Of a stretch of 64,000 nt of DNA, positions 10,997-19,731 are shown piece after piece (position 1 is the first letter of the stretch; every line of letters begins with the position of its first letter). This DNA is from Pseudomonadota bacterium (GTDB taxonomy: Bacteria; Pseudomonadota; Gammaproteobacteria; Acidiferrobacterales; UBA6901): NCBI GenBank assembly GCA_021785515.1, contig JAJYEX010000003.1:248001-312000 (forward strand), given 5' to 3'. The position numbers were made by a program, and so were the translations under genes. The notes under the pieces were generated by a model. It was not told the origin of the DNA and did no database searches. It saw only the letters and a list, made by a program, of their open reading frames with translations.

Positions 10997-11938
10997 CTAC
11001 CTGCCCGTAACCGCAGGCGTGTGATGCGCCACGCGCTCTATTTGCCAGTGGCTGATGGCCCAGTGCCAGAATCCGGCGACATCGGTGTCCCGCAGCGCTG
11101 GTGGAACCGGCTGGCCGAGGAAGCGCAGGGCTTCGATCAGCGTGGGTACGGGATCGTGGCCGCTCACAGACGGAGCCTGCGTCTGCTTGCCGAGCTTGCG
11201 TCCGCCGGTGTCCACAGCCAGAGGCAGGTGCGCGTACCCGGGGGTCGGCAGCCCCAGCAGCTGCTGCAGATGGATCTGGCGCGGTGTGGAGTACAGCAGA
11301 TCGGCGCCGCGCACCACCTCGGTGATGCCTTGATCCGCGTCATCGACCGCCGCAGCGAGCTGGTAAGCGTGGAGGCCGTCGGCACGCCGCACGACAAAGT
11401 CGCCGACCTCGTGCGCCAGAGCACAGCGGATCTCCCCCTGGACCAGGTCCTGAAATACGAGCTCGCGGTCCTCGACCAGTACCCGCAGCGTCCGGCCGGC
11501 GCGTTGCCGGCCGCGGCAGGTACCCGGATACACCGGACCGTCTATGCCGTGGGCGCTTGAGTCCGCAATCTCGCTGCGCGTGCAGCTGCAGCCGTACAGG
11601 ACTCCGAGCGCGTCAAGCTGTGAAAGGGCGTCGCGGTAAATTTCCTGCCGGCGGCTCTGGTGGCTTACCGCGCCATCCCAGGTCAGGCCGAATGCCTCAA
11701 GCGTACGCAGGATTCCGTCGGCGGCGCCGGCCACGGTTCGGGGCGGGTCGAGGTCCTCGATGCGAACCAGCCATTCGCCGCCGCGACTGCGGGCCTGCAG
11801 GAAGCTGCCGGCGGCGGCGATCAGGGACCCGAAGTGGAGCGGCCCGGTGGGAGAGGGTGCGAACCGCCCGCGGTATGGCGCAGCGGCCGGCATCGTGACC
11901 CGGGGTGCGGGCGGGTGCGGCGCGCTTTCCGCGCTCAC
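10997..11938 (-). CDS. gluQ: Glutamyl-Q tRNA(Asp) synthetase
   Basis: Attaches glutamate to the queuosine base in the anticodon of tRNA-Asp. The product of 313 residues resembles the catalytic half of glutamyl-tRNA synthetase without an anticodon-binding domain. It has GRFAPSPTGPLHFGS (HIGH-like, about 24-38), a CSC...YPGTC zinc site and a KLGKQ segment in place of KMSKS. The GTG start at 11938 overlaps the aspA stop as GTGA, giving tight coupling; an ATG 15 codons later is an alternative start. In many gammaproteobacteria this gene sits by dksA instead. Confidence 0.92.
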   Translation of the reverse strand: MSAESAPHPPAPRVTMPAAAPYRGRFAPSPTGPLHFGSLIAAAGSFLQARSRGGEWLVRIEDLDPPRTVAGAADGILRTLEAFGLTWDGAVSHQSRRQEIYRDALSQLDALGVLYGCSCTRSEIADSSAHGIDGPVYPGTCRGRQRAGRTLRVLVEDRELVFQDLVQGEIRCALAHEVGDFVVRRADGLHAYQLAAAVDDADQGITEVVRGADLLYSTPRQIHLQQLLGLPTPGYAHLPLAVDTGGRKLGKQTQAPSVSGHDPVPTLIEALRFLGQPVPPALRDTDVAGFWHWAISHWQIERVAHHTPAVTGR

Positions 11939-13335
11939 GGCTTCTCGATGTTGCCGCGAATGGCGGCCTCTTCGACCAGCCGTTCGAACCGCTCGGCGCT
12001 CATGAGTCCGCGTTCGGCCACGATGTCGCGTACCGGCCGTCCGCTATGCTGCGATTCCTTCGCGACCTCGGCCGCCGCCGCATAGCCGATCGCGGTATTG
12101 AGCAGGGTCGCCAGTCCGACGCTGCCGTGCGCGTACGCGCGGCAACGCGTGCGATCCACGGTGAGCCCACGGAGGTTCTTCTCGGTGGCGGCTCGCACTG
12201 CGCTGGTGAGCCAGTCCATGGCATCGAACAGCGCGGAGCCAATGGCCGGCATCATCACGTTGAGTTCAAGCTGGCCGGCCTGAACCATGAGTGCGATGGC
12301 GGTGTCCTGACCGACTACCTGGTAGCAGACCTGATTCAGCATCTCAAACATCACAGGATTGACTTTTCCGGGCATGATGCTCGATCCGGGCTGCACCGCA
12401 GGCAGCAGAATCTCCGCCAGACCGGTACGCGGTCCCGATGCGAGCAGGCGCATGTCGTTGCTGATGCGGGTGAGCTCGAGCGCGAGCGCGCGGACCGCAT
12501 TCGACAGCTGCATCAGATCGGACATGGACTGCATCTGCGCGCTCAGATCGGCGCCCGCGCGAACCGGTTCGCCGGTGAGCTCGGCAAGCTCCACGGCTAC
12601 CCGTTCCACGTAGCCGGGACAGGTGTTGAGGCCGGTGCCGGCCGCTGAACCGCCGAGACCAATGTCGCACAGCAGCTGCCGTGTGGCCCGCACCGCATCC
12701 GCACAGCGGCGCAGCGTCCAGGCGTACGCGCAAAATTCGCGCCCAAGCGTCGTCGGCACCGCGTCCTGCAGATGAGTGCGCCCGCTCTTGATGGTGCGGG
12801 CTTCCCGCTGTCCGATCTGTTCGTACTCTCCGGCCATCGCTTCGACGGCAGCGATGAGTCGCGGCAGCTTGGCGAGGGCGGCGAGCCGGATTGCGGTCGG
12901 GATGGTGTCGTTGGTGCTCTGTCCCATGTTGACGTGATCGTTGGGATTGACCGGCCGGTATTCGCCCTTATGTCCGCCCAAAGCCACGTTGGCAAGGTTG
13001 GCGATAACCTCGTTGGTATTCATGTTGTGGCTCGTTCCGGCGCCGGCCTGGAACCGGTCCACCACGAATTCTTCGTGATAGTTCCCGTCCACGATTGCCG
13101 TGGCGGCCTTCTCGATGGCCTCAGCAATCCGTCCGTCAAGCCATCCCGAGGCGTGATTGGCACGCGCGGCGGCTTGCTTGATGCGGGCGTGGGCGATGAT
13201 GAAGTCGCGGTCGGGTCGGCGTCCGGAGATCGGAAAGTTGTCCACGGCGCGTGCGGTCTGGATTCCGTACCAGGCTTCTCCAGGCACCTGGAAGGCCCCG
13301 AGGCTGTCTTTTTCCGTGCGGAAAGAAGCGGTCAT
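11935..13335 (-). CDS. aspA: Aspartate ammonia-lyase
   Basis: Reversible conversion of aspartate to fumarate and ammonia. The 466-residue product belongs to the fumarase/aspartase superfamily, with the signature loop GSSIMPGKVNP (about residue 317). The following residues VMFEMLNQVCYQV and the N-terminal GIQTARAVDNFPISG favour aspartase over fumarase C. The substrate motif SGRTHLQDA is intact. It shares an overlapping start and stop with gluQ. Fumarase activity cannot be excluded without assay. Confidence 0.9.
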   Translation of the reverse strand: MTASFRTEKDSLGAFQVPGEAWYGIQTARAVDNFPISGRRPDRDFIIAHARIKQAAARANHASGWLDGRIAEAIEKAATAIVDGNYHEEFVVDRFQAGAGTSHNMNTNEVIANLANVALGGHKGEYRPVNPNDHVNMGQSTNDTIPTAIRLAALAKLPRLIAAVEAMAGEYEQIGQREARTIKSGRTHLQDAVPTTLGREFCAYAWTLRRCADAVRATRQLLCDIGLGGSAAGTGLNTCPGYVERVAVELAELTGEPVRAGADLSAQMQSMSDLMQLSNAVRALALELTRISNDMRLLASGPRTGLAEILLPAVQPGSSIMPGKVNPVMFEMLNQVCYQVVGQDTAIALMVQAGQLELNVMMPAIGSALFDAMDWLTSAVRAATEKNLRGLTVDRTRCRAYAHGSVGLATLLNTAIGYAAAAEVAKESQHSGRPVRDIVAERGLMSAERFERLVEEAAIRGNIEKP

Positions 13336-13496
13336 ATCGACTCCTGTGGTGCAAAGGGCGCAGCGCGGACGGTCCGGATTGTCGCGGGGACCATCGGCAC
13401 GGCATTATATCCCAGGCGTCTAGATGTGGATGTCCGCGGTTGCGGATTTTCGGACGAATCAGGTTTGGCGCAAGGCGGAGGCGGGTCAGGATCGAA

Positions 13497-13775
13497 ATGG
13501 CTGAGTCATCCAGCGCACGTTTTATCGTATCCGGCCGGGTTCAGGGGGTATCGTTCCGGGCTGCGACCCGGCAGGAGGGCCAACGACTCGGACTGCGCGG
13601 ATGGGTCAGAAACCAGGATGACGGCACGGTAGAGGTGTTTGCCTGCGGCGGCGAGGAGCTGCTTCGCCGGCTTGAGGAATGGCTGTGGCGGGGTCCTGCC
13701 GGTGCCCGTGTGGCGATGGTGGTGCGTTTCCCGGCATCGGCGGAACCGTTGGCCGGATTTGACGTGCGTTTTTAG
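13497..13775 (+). CDS. acyP: Acylphosphatase
   Basis: A 92-residue enzyme that hydrolyses carboxyl-phosphate bonds. It has the catalytic Arg in GRVQGVSFR (about residue 21) and the catalytic Asn in GWVRNQDDGTVEV (about 39). Length is typical. The start is ATG 13497; the frame is open further upstream but without family sequence. It is divergent from aspA. HypF, elsewhere in this window, carries a separate N-terminal acylphosphatase domain. Confidence 0.93.
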   Translation: MAESSSARFIVSGRVQGVSFRAATRQEGQRLGLRGWVRNQDDGTVEVFACGGEELLRRLEEWLWRGPAGARVAMVVRFPASAEPLAGFDVRF

Positions 13776-13868
13776 GGGGACGCGGGCCCGTTCGGCTGTG
13801 GCGACTCCTTGAAAAGACACCGCTGCCGGTCTGGTGTGGCCCAGGCAGCCTTGCTGCAATCGCCGGTA

Positions 13869-14474
13869 TTACTGGTGGTACCAGCGCGTCTGGAAGGCCT
13901 GATACACGTGAGCCACATATCGGTACTGTCCGAGGCTGCCGTTGTACAGGGCGAGCGCCCGATTCAGGTTGCCATGTGCCTTGTCGAGGTAATACTTGAG
14001 GATAGTACAGCCATAGCGAAGATTGGTCCGGACCTGGAACAGATCATCTCCCGGTTTGCCGATCGCCTTCAGCCAGAATGGCATCACCTGCATGAGACCG
14101 CGAGCGCCGGAAGACGAGATCGCAAAACGGTGGAACCCGCTTTCGACCTGAATCACGGACAGCACCAGTTCTGGCTTCAGGCCGGCCCGCACCGCCTCAT
14201 AATGCACGTCCTCAAGGAGCTTCATGCGGAACGTGTCATTGGGGATGCGGGACTTGAGCCGCTGGGACATGTCCATGAGCCAGACCTCGGCATCGTATCG
14301 GTCGTGAAAGCTGTGCGGATCGCGCGGATCGTTTACGGCTTTCCGGAGCAGTGCTCTCAGTACCGGATCGACGGCAGTGTGCCGTCCGGCGGCTTGGGCC
14401 GCGACGGGCAGGGTCGGCATTACCACGATCACCCAGAGGGCGCACAGGCGGATTGTTTTTCTGAACCTCGACAA
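13869..14474 (-). CDS. Periplasmic lytic transglycosylase, SLT domain
   Basis: A 201-residue exported muramidase-like enzyme. A signal peptide covers about residues 1-30 (RLCALWVIVVM core, then AQA). The SLT domain has the catalytic Glu111 in VESGFH, then GLMQVMP and ALALYNGS. I set the start at TTG 14474, which follows GAGGCGAGGA at good spacing and gives a clean signal peptide; the ATG at 14603 would add 43 residues that destroy it. Cleaves peptidoglycan glycan strands. Confidence 0.87.
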   Translation of the reverse strand: MSRFRKTIRLCALWVIVVMPTLPVAAQAAGRHTAVDPVLRALLRKAVNDPRDPHSFHDRYDAEVWLMDMSQRLKSRIPNDTFRMKLLEDVHYEAVRAGLKPELVLSVIQVESGFHRFAISSSGARGLMQVMPFWLKAIGKPGDDLFQVRTNLRYGCTILKYYLDKAHGNLNRALALYNGSLGQYRYVAHVYQAFQTRWYHQ

Positions 14475-14704
14475 AGTCCTCGCCTCCGTATTTCTGCGCG
14501 GTACTGTCGGCGCCCGTGCCGGGGCGCAATACCCCCCCCTCATGCAGGCCGGGGAATGAAACCAGCCTGGCCTGCACGGAGTCGAAGATGTCTTCGTTTC
14601 CACTCAAAGTGTGGACAATGGGAGCTCCCGGCGCAAGCACCCGGGATCCGGCCGCCGTATACCCCCCCAAGGCGAACGAGCGCTGCTCCGCGCCCCGCCG
14701 GGCG

Positions 14705-15034
14705 CTAGCGCCCGGTACCCAGCAGCATCTCCAGGGTGCGGATGCGCATGCGCAGCCGTTCTGCCTCCTCCAGCAGTTCCACGGCGAGAATCGCCCCGCC
14801 GAGGTCGATCTCGAGATCTTGTTTGAGACGCAATGCCTGGTGCAGGCGTTTCAGTGCCTGGCCGGGAAAACTCCAGGTCTGCGGCTGGATGCCGCGCGGT
14901 TCCACCAGCCCTTCCTGTACGCAGGCCACGAGGTCGTCCCGGTCCAGTCCGAGCAGCTCGCACAGTTGGGCGAGGCTGAACGTCACGTTGTCATCGAGTA
15001 CCGTGGCGGTGACGGCCGTAGCCTGGTCTGGCAC
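14705..15034 (-). CDS. cbpM: Chaperone modulator CbpM
   Basis: A 109-residue MerR-like helical protein that binds the J domain of CbpA and inhibits it. The N-terminal half has the FSLAQLCELLGL helix-turn-helix-like segment and the C-terminal half is a long helix ending in LEMLLG. The GTG start at 15034 lies one base after the cbpA stop and has GGAGG six bases upstream, inside the cbpA end. The gene pair order is the classical one. Confidence 0.9.
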   Translation of the reverse strand: MPDQATAVTATVLDDNVTFSLAQLCELLGLDRDDLVACVQEGLVEPRGIQPQTWSFPGQALKRLHQALRLKQDLEIDLGGAILAVELLEEAERLRMRIRTLEMLLGTGR

Positions 15035-15035
15035 C

Positions 15036-15974
15036 CTACACCTCCATGTGGCTGCGTGGATTGAACGGCAGTTCGCGTGCCATCCGTTCGTACGTCTCCC
15101 TGGCGGCCGCAGTCGTTGCGGGGGGCGTGAGGATCTGCAGCACGATGTACTGGTCTCCGGGATTTGCGCTGCCGAGACCCCGACCCTTTAGCCGCAGCTT
15201 CTGTCCTGACTGCGAGCCTGCCGGTATCCGGACATCCACCTGGCCGCCGAGGGTGGGAACGGTGATCTGGCCGCCGAGGGCCGCCTCCCAGGGGGTGATC
15301 GGCAGGGTGAGATAGACGTCGCGTCCTTCGACCTGAAGCAAGGGGTGCGGCTGCAGCGCCACGTCGAGATACAGGTCTCCGGCAGGGCCGCCAGCCACCC
15401 CGGGGGACCCCTGGCCCGCCAGGCGGATCTGCTGTCCCGGAACGACGCCCGCGGGGATGCGTACCTGAAGCTTGCGTTCGCGCTGGGCTCCGGCGCCGCC
15501 GACTCTCCAGTCCGGTGTGGTCAAATGCAGTGTGCGGGTCGCGCCGCTATAGGCCTCGGCCAGGGTGATCGCGATCCGGGAATGCTGATCCTGTCCGCGC
15601 TGCATCGTCGTGGATGGTCTGGCTCCGGAATGAAATGCGTGCCCAAACAGGGTTTCGAAGAAGTCACTGAACCGGTGATCCGCCCCCTCGCTGTCCGGCC
15701 CGAAACCGAAGCCGCCGCCGTGCCATTCCGGGGGTGGCGTAAATTCCTGGCCGGACTGCCAGGAGGAGCCGAGCCGGTCGTAGGCCGCGCGTTTCTGGGG
15801 ATCGCGCAGCACTTCGTAGGCCTCGCCGAGCTCCTTGAAACGTTCCTCGGCCTGCGCCTCCCGGCTTACGTCAGGATGGTATTTGCGCGCGAGCTTGCGG
15901 TAGGCGCGTTTTATTTCATCGGCGCTGGCGTCGCGGGCCAGTCCCATGACCTTGTAATAATCCTTGTATTGCAT
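15036..15974 (-). CDS. cbpA: Curved DNA-binding protein, DnaJ-like co-chaperone
   Basis: A 312-residue class II J-domain protein that stimulates DnaK and binds DNA. The J domain spans residues 1-70 with the HPD motif in KYHPDVS. A Gly/Phe-rich linker follows (GGGFGFG, about 85-92), then two C-terminal beta-sandwich substrate-binding domains, with no zinc-finger domain. Directly upstream of cbpM on the same strand. Confidence 0.95.
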   Translation of the reverse strand: MQYKDYYKVMGLARDASADEIKRAYRKLARKYHPDVSREAQAEERFKELGEAYEVLRDPQKRAAYDRLGSSWQSGQEFTPPPEWHGGGFGFGPDSEGADHRFSDFFETLFGHAFHSGARPSTTMQRGQDQHSRIAITLAEAYSGATRTLHLTTPDWRVGGAGAQRERKLQVRIPAGVVPGQQIRLAGQGSPGVAGGPAGDLYLDVALQPHPLLQVEGRDVYLTLPITPWEAALGGQITVPTLGGQVDVRIPAGSQSGQKLRLKGRGLGSANPGDQYIVLQILTPPATTAAARETYERMARELPFNPRSHMEV

Positions 15975-16111
15975 GAATGGATCCGGACTCCGTGTGAGAC
16001 CGCGATCAAAATGATGAGCTCAACTATGCGGGCGACGGGCTGCAGGTTCAAGACGTCAGGTGCCCGAACGGACCATGCGTTGGTGCGACGGTCCGTGAGC
16101 GGGTCCCCCGC

Positions 16112-16135
16112 GCGGGATGCCGGGTGGCATCCCGC
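16112..16135 (-). terminator. Perfect 10-bp hairpin after the cytochrome c pair
   Basis: GCGGGATGCC and its exact complement enclose a four-base loop, 30 bases beyond the stop of the downstream cytochrome gene. There is no T tract on either strand, so it is a non-canonical terminator or RNA 3' stabiliser rather than a clear intrinsic terminator. Confidence 0.5.
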
Positions 16136-16164
16136 TGAAGAAGCCCCGTCCGGATGCAACGGAT

Positions 16165-16509
16165 TTACCTGGGCATGTGGTAGTGCAGGGTATGCAGACC
16201 CTTCTGGCTGGAAAAATAGGCGGCGATATCTTCCATATCCCGGGTAGACAGCTGCGAGGCCATCGCGTTCATAATGGCATTCTTGCGCGCGCCGGATTTG
16301 TAATTCTTGAGCGCGTGCACCATGTAGTCGGCGTACTGGCCGGCGAGCCGCGGATACTCGGGGTTGGTGCTGTTGCCATCCACGCCGTGGCAGCTCTGGC
16401 ATACCTTCGATTTTATCTTACCGGCGGCCGCATTGCCGTCGGCCAGGACGCTGGCGGAAGCCATGGCGAATATTCCTGTCATTGTCAGGACAACTGCTGT
16501 TTTGATCAC
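16165..16509 (-). CDS. Periplasmic class I cytochrome c
   Basis: A 114-residue monohaem cytochrome c. A signal peptide ends near VLA (residue 23). The haem site is CQSCH (Cys37, Cys40, His41), and a Met in the NAIMNAMAS segment is the likely sixth ligand. It ends with the typical DIAAYFSSQ helix. It resembles one half of cytochrome c4 or a c553 type and probably shuttles electrons in the periplasm. It follows a closely related cytochrome gene after 19 bases. Confidence 0.87.
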   Translation of the reverse strand: MIKTAVVLTMTGIFAMASASVLADGNAAAGKIKSKVCQSCHGVDGNSTNPEYPRLAGQYADYMVHALKNYKSGARKNAIMNAMASQLSTRDMEDIAAYFSSQKGLHTLHYHMPR

Positions 16510-16528
16510 TGTGATGCTCCTCGGGTGG

Positions 16529-16867
16529 TTACCTGCCGGACTGGCCCTTTTGGCTGGCGAAATAGGCCGCGATGTCCTCCATTTGCTGGGTGGTCAGGGT
16601 CGAGGCATTCGCGTGCATGGTGGGGTTGGGGCGCTCTCCGGCCTTGTATTCCTTCAGCGCATTGACGATGTAGGCGGCGTGCTGTCCGCCGAGCCTGGGG
16701 ACATGGTTGGTAGGATAGTCATAGCGGTAGCCACGCACGGCATGGCAGCCCGAGCACTCGAAGGCCAGAGCCTTACCGGCGACCGGATTGCCGACGGCGC
16801 TGGCCGTTCCCGAGACGGCGAGCAGGACGCCGCATGTGAGCAGACTGCAAAGGCTGTGCTTGTACAT
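16529..16867 (-). CDS. Periplasmic class I cytochrome c
   Basis: A 112-residue monohaem cytochrome c, paralogous to its downstream neighbour. It has a signal peptide ending near ASA (residue 24), the haem site CSGCH (Cys38, Cys41, His42), a Met in NPTMHANAS and the C-terminal DIAAYFASQ helix. The two genes look like a tandem duplication and form an operon. Acceptor and donor are not encoded next to them. Confidence 0.87.
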   Translation of the reverse strand: MYKHSLCSLLTCGVLLAVSGTASAVGNPVAGKALAFECSGCHAVRGYRYDYPTNHVPRLGGQHAAYIVNALKEYKAGERPNPTMHANASTLTTQQMEDIAAYFASQKGQSGR

Positions 16868-17310
16868 TCTTCATCGCTCCTAACACTGGAAAAGTCGTAG
16901 CTGGTGTATCCAGCACCCAGGCTTTATGTTGTGCCTGTAATTTTTGTGTCATGGCCCGCCCCGGCAACCACCCGCCGGAGCGGTCTGCAGTCCGCCATTG
17001 ATGGCCCGGTGGTTACGCCCTCCGGGGTACACCTTGGGTGTCCGGGAATCCGCAGAAAATCGCGAATGAAATTATAATAATTCTAAATGTGGAGCGCTAT
17101 CCCTATATAACTTCTAAAGGTTTCCGTTCTGACTGGGGCAGGACCACCGACCGTCTGGAAAGGGGCGAGTGCTGCCGGTTTCCGGCTGGCCGGAGACCGG
17201 ATGCGGAATGCATGAAACGGCCGGCAATTGTGGGAGTATTGATGTCCGGAACGGTGACCCCATCATGACCGGTGGACTGAACCGGAACGGCTCCGGCGGC
17301 GGGTAGGTGC
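16868..17310. other. Intergenic region between the cytochrome c pair and relA
   Basis: A 443-base divergent region. It contains an AT-rich patch at about 17066-17095, including TTATAAT-like sequence, unusual for this GC-rich window and a candidate core promoter. A short inverted repeat GCTGG/CCAGC lies just upstream of the cytochrome genes. I see no gene. Confidence 0.5.
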
Positions 17311-19506
17311 ATGGTAAACGTAACGAGCAGACATTCGGGAATCGGCAGCAAGGATACCGTCGAGCTTGAGGCATGGCTCGACAGCCTGCGCCAGGAGTAT
17401 GCAGCCCCAGAGCTCGAAGTGATCCGCCGGGCGGCGCTGATGGCCCAGACGGCCGAGGGCGGTACGGAGGGTCTCGATGCGGCGCTCGGGATAGCCCGCA
17501 CTCTGGCAGACCTGCATCTGGATCATGAGACCATCGCGGCAGGCATCCTGTGCGGCCCGGTTGCCACGGATCCCGCGGGCCTGGAGACGATCCGGCAGAA
17601 CTTCGGCGAACGTGTCGCTGCGCTCGTGGACGGCGTGGCCAGAATGGGCATGATCCACGAGAGCCAGGAGCCGTCCGACGGGCGGCGGCGGGAGCATGCC
17701 CAGGCCGAGAGTCTGCGCAAGATGCTGCTGGCAATGGCCGAGGACGTGAGCGTGGTGCTCATCAAGCTCGCGGGGCGGCTGCACCAGATGCGCACGCTTG
17801 GGACGCATCTCGACGAGAGTCACCGGCGTCTGGCGCGCGAGACCATGGATATTTTCGCGCCGCTGGCCAACCGCCTCGGCATCTGGCAGCTCAAGTGGGA
17901 GCTCGAAGACCTCGCGTTCCGTTACCTTGAACCACAGGCCTACCGGCAGATTGCGGGCTGGCTCGCAGAGCGGCGGGTTGACCGTCAGCAGTACATTGAG
18001 CGTTTTGTCGAGACCCTGAGCACGGAACTGAGAAACGCCGGCATCGTCGCGGAAGTCACGGGGCGACCCAAGCATATTTACGGGATCTGGCGCAAGATGC
18101 AGCGCAAGGGCAAGGACTTCAACCAGATTTTCGATGTGCGCGCAGTACGGGTGCTGGCGAACGAAGTCCGCGACTGCTACGCGGCGCTCGGCGTCGTACA
18201 CACCCTGTGGCCCTACATACCCGGAGAATTCGACGACTACATCGCGACGCCGAAGGAGAACAACTACCGTTCGATCCACACGGCTGTCATAGGTCCCGAG
18301 GGCAAGACCGTCGAGGTGCAGGTGCGTACCCGGGAGATGCACCAGCAGTCAGAGCTTGGTGTGGCGGCGCACTGGCGCTACAAGGAAGATGCCAGACCTG
18401 ACATGGCCTTCGACCGCAAGATCAGCTGGCTGCGCCAGCTGCTTGACTGGAAGGATGAGGTTGCCGAGGCCAGCGAGTTCGTCGACCAGTTCAAGTCAGA
18501 GGTGTTTGTCGAGCGTGTCTATGTCTTCACCCCCAAGGGGAAGATCATCGATCTGCCGCAGGGGTCAACGCCGCTCGATTTCGCCTACCATATTCACACC
18601 GACGTTGGACATCGCTGCCGCGGCGCGAAGGTCAATGGCCGGATCGTGCCGCTCACCTATACCCTCGGAACCGGAGAGCGCGTGGAAGTGCTGACGGTGA
18701 AGGAGGGCGGTCCGAGTCGCGACTGGCTCAGCCCTCATCTCGGTTACCTGCACACCTCGAAGGCGCGCGCCAAGGTCCAGGCCTGGTTCCGGCAGCAGAA
18801 CTACGAGAGCAGTGTCGCGGCCGGGCGTGCCGGGCTGGAGCGCGAGTTCCAGCGCCTGGGAATGACCGACGTGAACTATGAGCGGCTGGCGCACCACTTC
18901 GAGTACTCCGAGGTTGATGATTTTCTGGCGGCGATCGGCCGGGGGGAGGTGCGTCCGGCGCAGCTGGTGACCGCGGTCCAGGAACAGGCCCCTGCCCGGG
19001 CGGCGGAGGCGCTGGCAGAGCCGATTGCCCGGGCACAGCCCGGGTCCGTATCGCGGACAGGAGTAACGGTGCAGGGTGTTGGCAATCTGCTGACCCGCAT
19101 GGGGCGCTGTTGCAACCCGGTTCCGGGAGATGCCATCGTCGGCTTTATCACCCGTGGCCAGGGAGTCACCGTCCACCGCAGCGACTGTCCGAATTCCCTG
19201 CGTCACCACGGCGAGCACGATGAGCGCCTGATCGAGGTTGCCTGGGGGGAATCTGGCGGAGCGACCTATCCGGTGGATGTGGAGGTCGTCGGTCATGAGC
19301 GTCTCGGGCTGCTGCACGACATCACCGCGCTGCTTGCCAATCATCATATCAGTATCACGGCGGCCAACACCCTGTCTGACAAGCAGCAGCATGTGGTCCG
19401 GATCCATCTCACCCTCGAGATTCCGAACCTCGGCACGCTTAGTCAGATTCTTGCCCAGATCGACCGGTTGCCGAATGTCATGGAAGTGCATCGCCGTAAG
19501 CGCTGA
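17311..19506 (+). CDS. relA: GTP pyrophosphokinase RelA (monofunctional ppGpp synthetase)
   Basis: Ribosome-associated stringent response enzyme that makes (p)ppGpp from GTP and ATP. Domain order over 731 residues: inactive HD-like domain (the HD dyad region reads GILCGPV), synthetase domain (about 240-360), TGS (about 405-465), helical region, a conserved-cysteine domain (RCCNPV near 599) and C-terminal ACT (about 655-731). The synthetase carries EFDD at 306-309, the acidic motif of monofunctional RelA, not the RFKD of bifunctional SpoT/Rel. No hydrolase should be expected from this gene. Confidence 0.95.
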   Translation: MVNVTSRHSGIGSKDTVELEAWLDSLRQEYAAPELEVIRRAALMAQTAEGGTEGLDAALGIARTLADLHLDHETIAAGILCGPVATDPAGLETIRQNFGERVAALVDGVARMGMIHESQEPSDGRRREHAQAESLRKMLLAMAEDVSVVLIKLAGRLHQMRTLGTHLDESHRRLARETMDIFAPLANRLGIWQLKWELEDLAFRYLEPQAYRQIAGWLAERRVDRQQYIERFVETLSTELRNAGIVAEVTGRPKHIYGIWRKMQRKGKDFNQIFDVRAVRVLANEVRDCYAALGVVHTLWPYIPGEFDDYIATPKENNYRSIHTAVIGPEGKTVEVQVRTREMHQQSELGVAAHWRYKEDARPDMAFDRKISWLRQLLDWKDEVAEASEFVDQFKSEVFVERVYVFTPKGKIIDLPQGSTPLDFAYHIHTDVGHRCRGAKVNGRIVPLTYTLGTGERVEVLTVKEGGPSRDWLSPHLGYLHTSKARAKVQAWFRQQNYESSVAAGRAGLEREFQRLGMTDVNYERLAHHFEYSEVDDFLAAIGRGEVRPAQLVTAVQEQAPARAAEALAEPIARAQPGSVSRTGVTVQGVGNLLTRMGRCCNPVPGDAIVGFITRGQGVTVHRSDCPNSLRHHGEHDERLIEVAWGESGGATYPVDVEVVGHERLGLLHDITALLANHHISITAANTLSDKQQHVVRIHLTLEIPNLGTLSQILAQIDRLPNVMEVHRRKR

Positions 19507-19520
19507 GGTTGCGGGCCGCG

Positions 19521-19547
19521 TCCGGATCCGGATCCCGGAATTCCGGG
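19521..19547. repeat. Nested GC palindromes after relA
   Basis: TCCGGATCCGGA-type repeats run into a perfect 14-base palindrome, CCCGGAATTCCGGG (19534-19547), 15 bases after the relA stop. It could be a protein-binding site or contribute to transcript ending; there is no T tract. Confidence 0.4.
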
Positions 19548-19731
19548 CCGCAGGCCCCGGACCCGGTTCCGATATCGGCATGGATATTGCTTACGAATTT
19601 CCTGTAGCAATTGTCTTGAAGTCGCTGTACCGGAAGCCGCCCGCACGGGAGGGGCGCAGTGGGCATGGTGCGGTCCTCGCATTGGTGACGCACCGACCCC
19701 AATTTGCCGGTGGCCACGTAAGGATCAGATC

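Noticed and set aside
17263-18342. Minus-strand open frame (359 codons) opposite relA
   Set aside because: Antisense shadow; relA domains are complete on the other strand.
17311-19506. SpoT or bifunctional Rel instead of RelA
   Set aside because: The HD dyad is missing and the synthetase motif is EFDD, both marks of monofunctional RelA.
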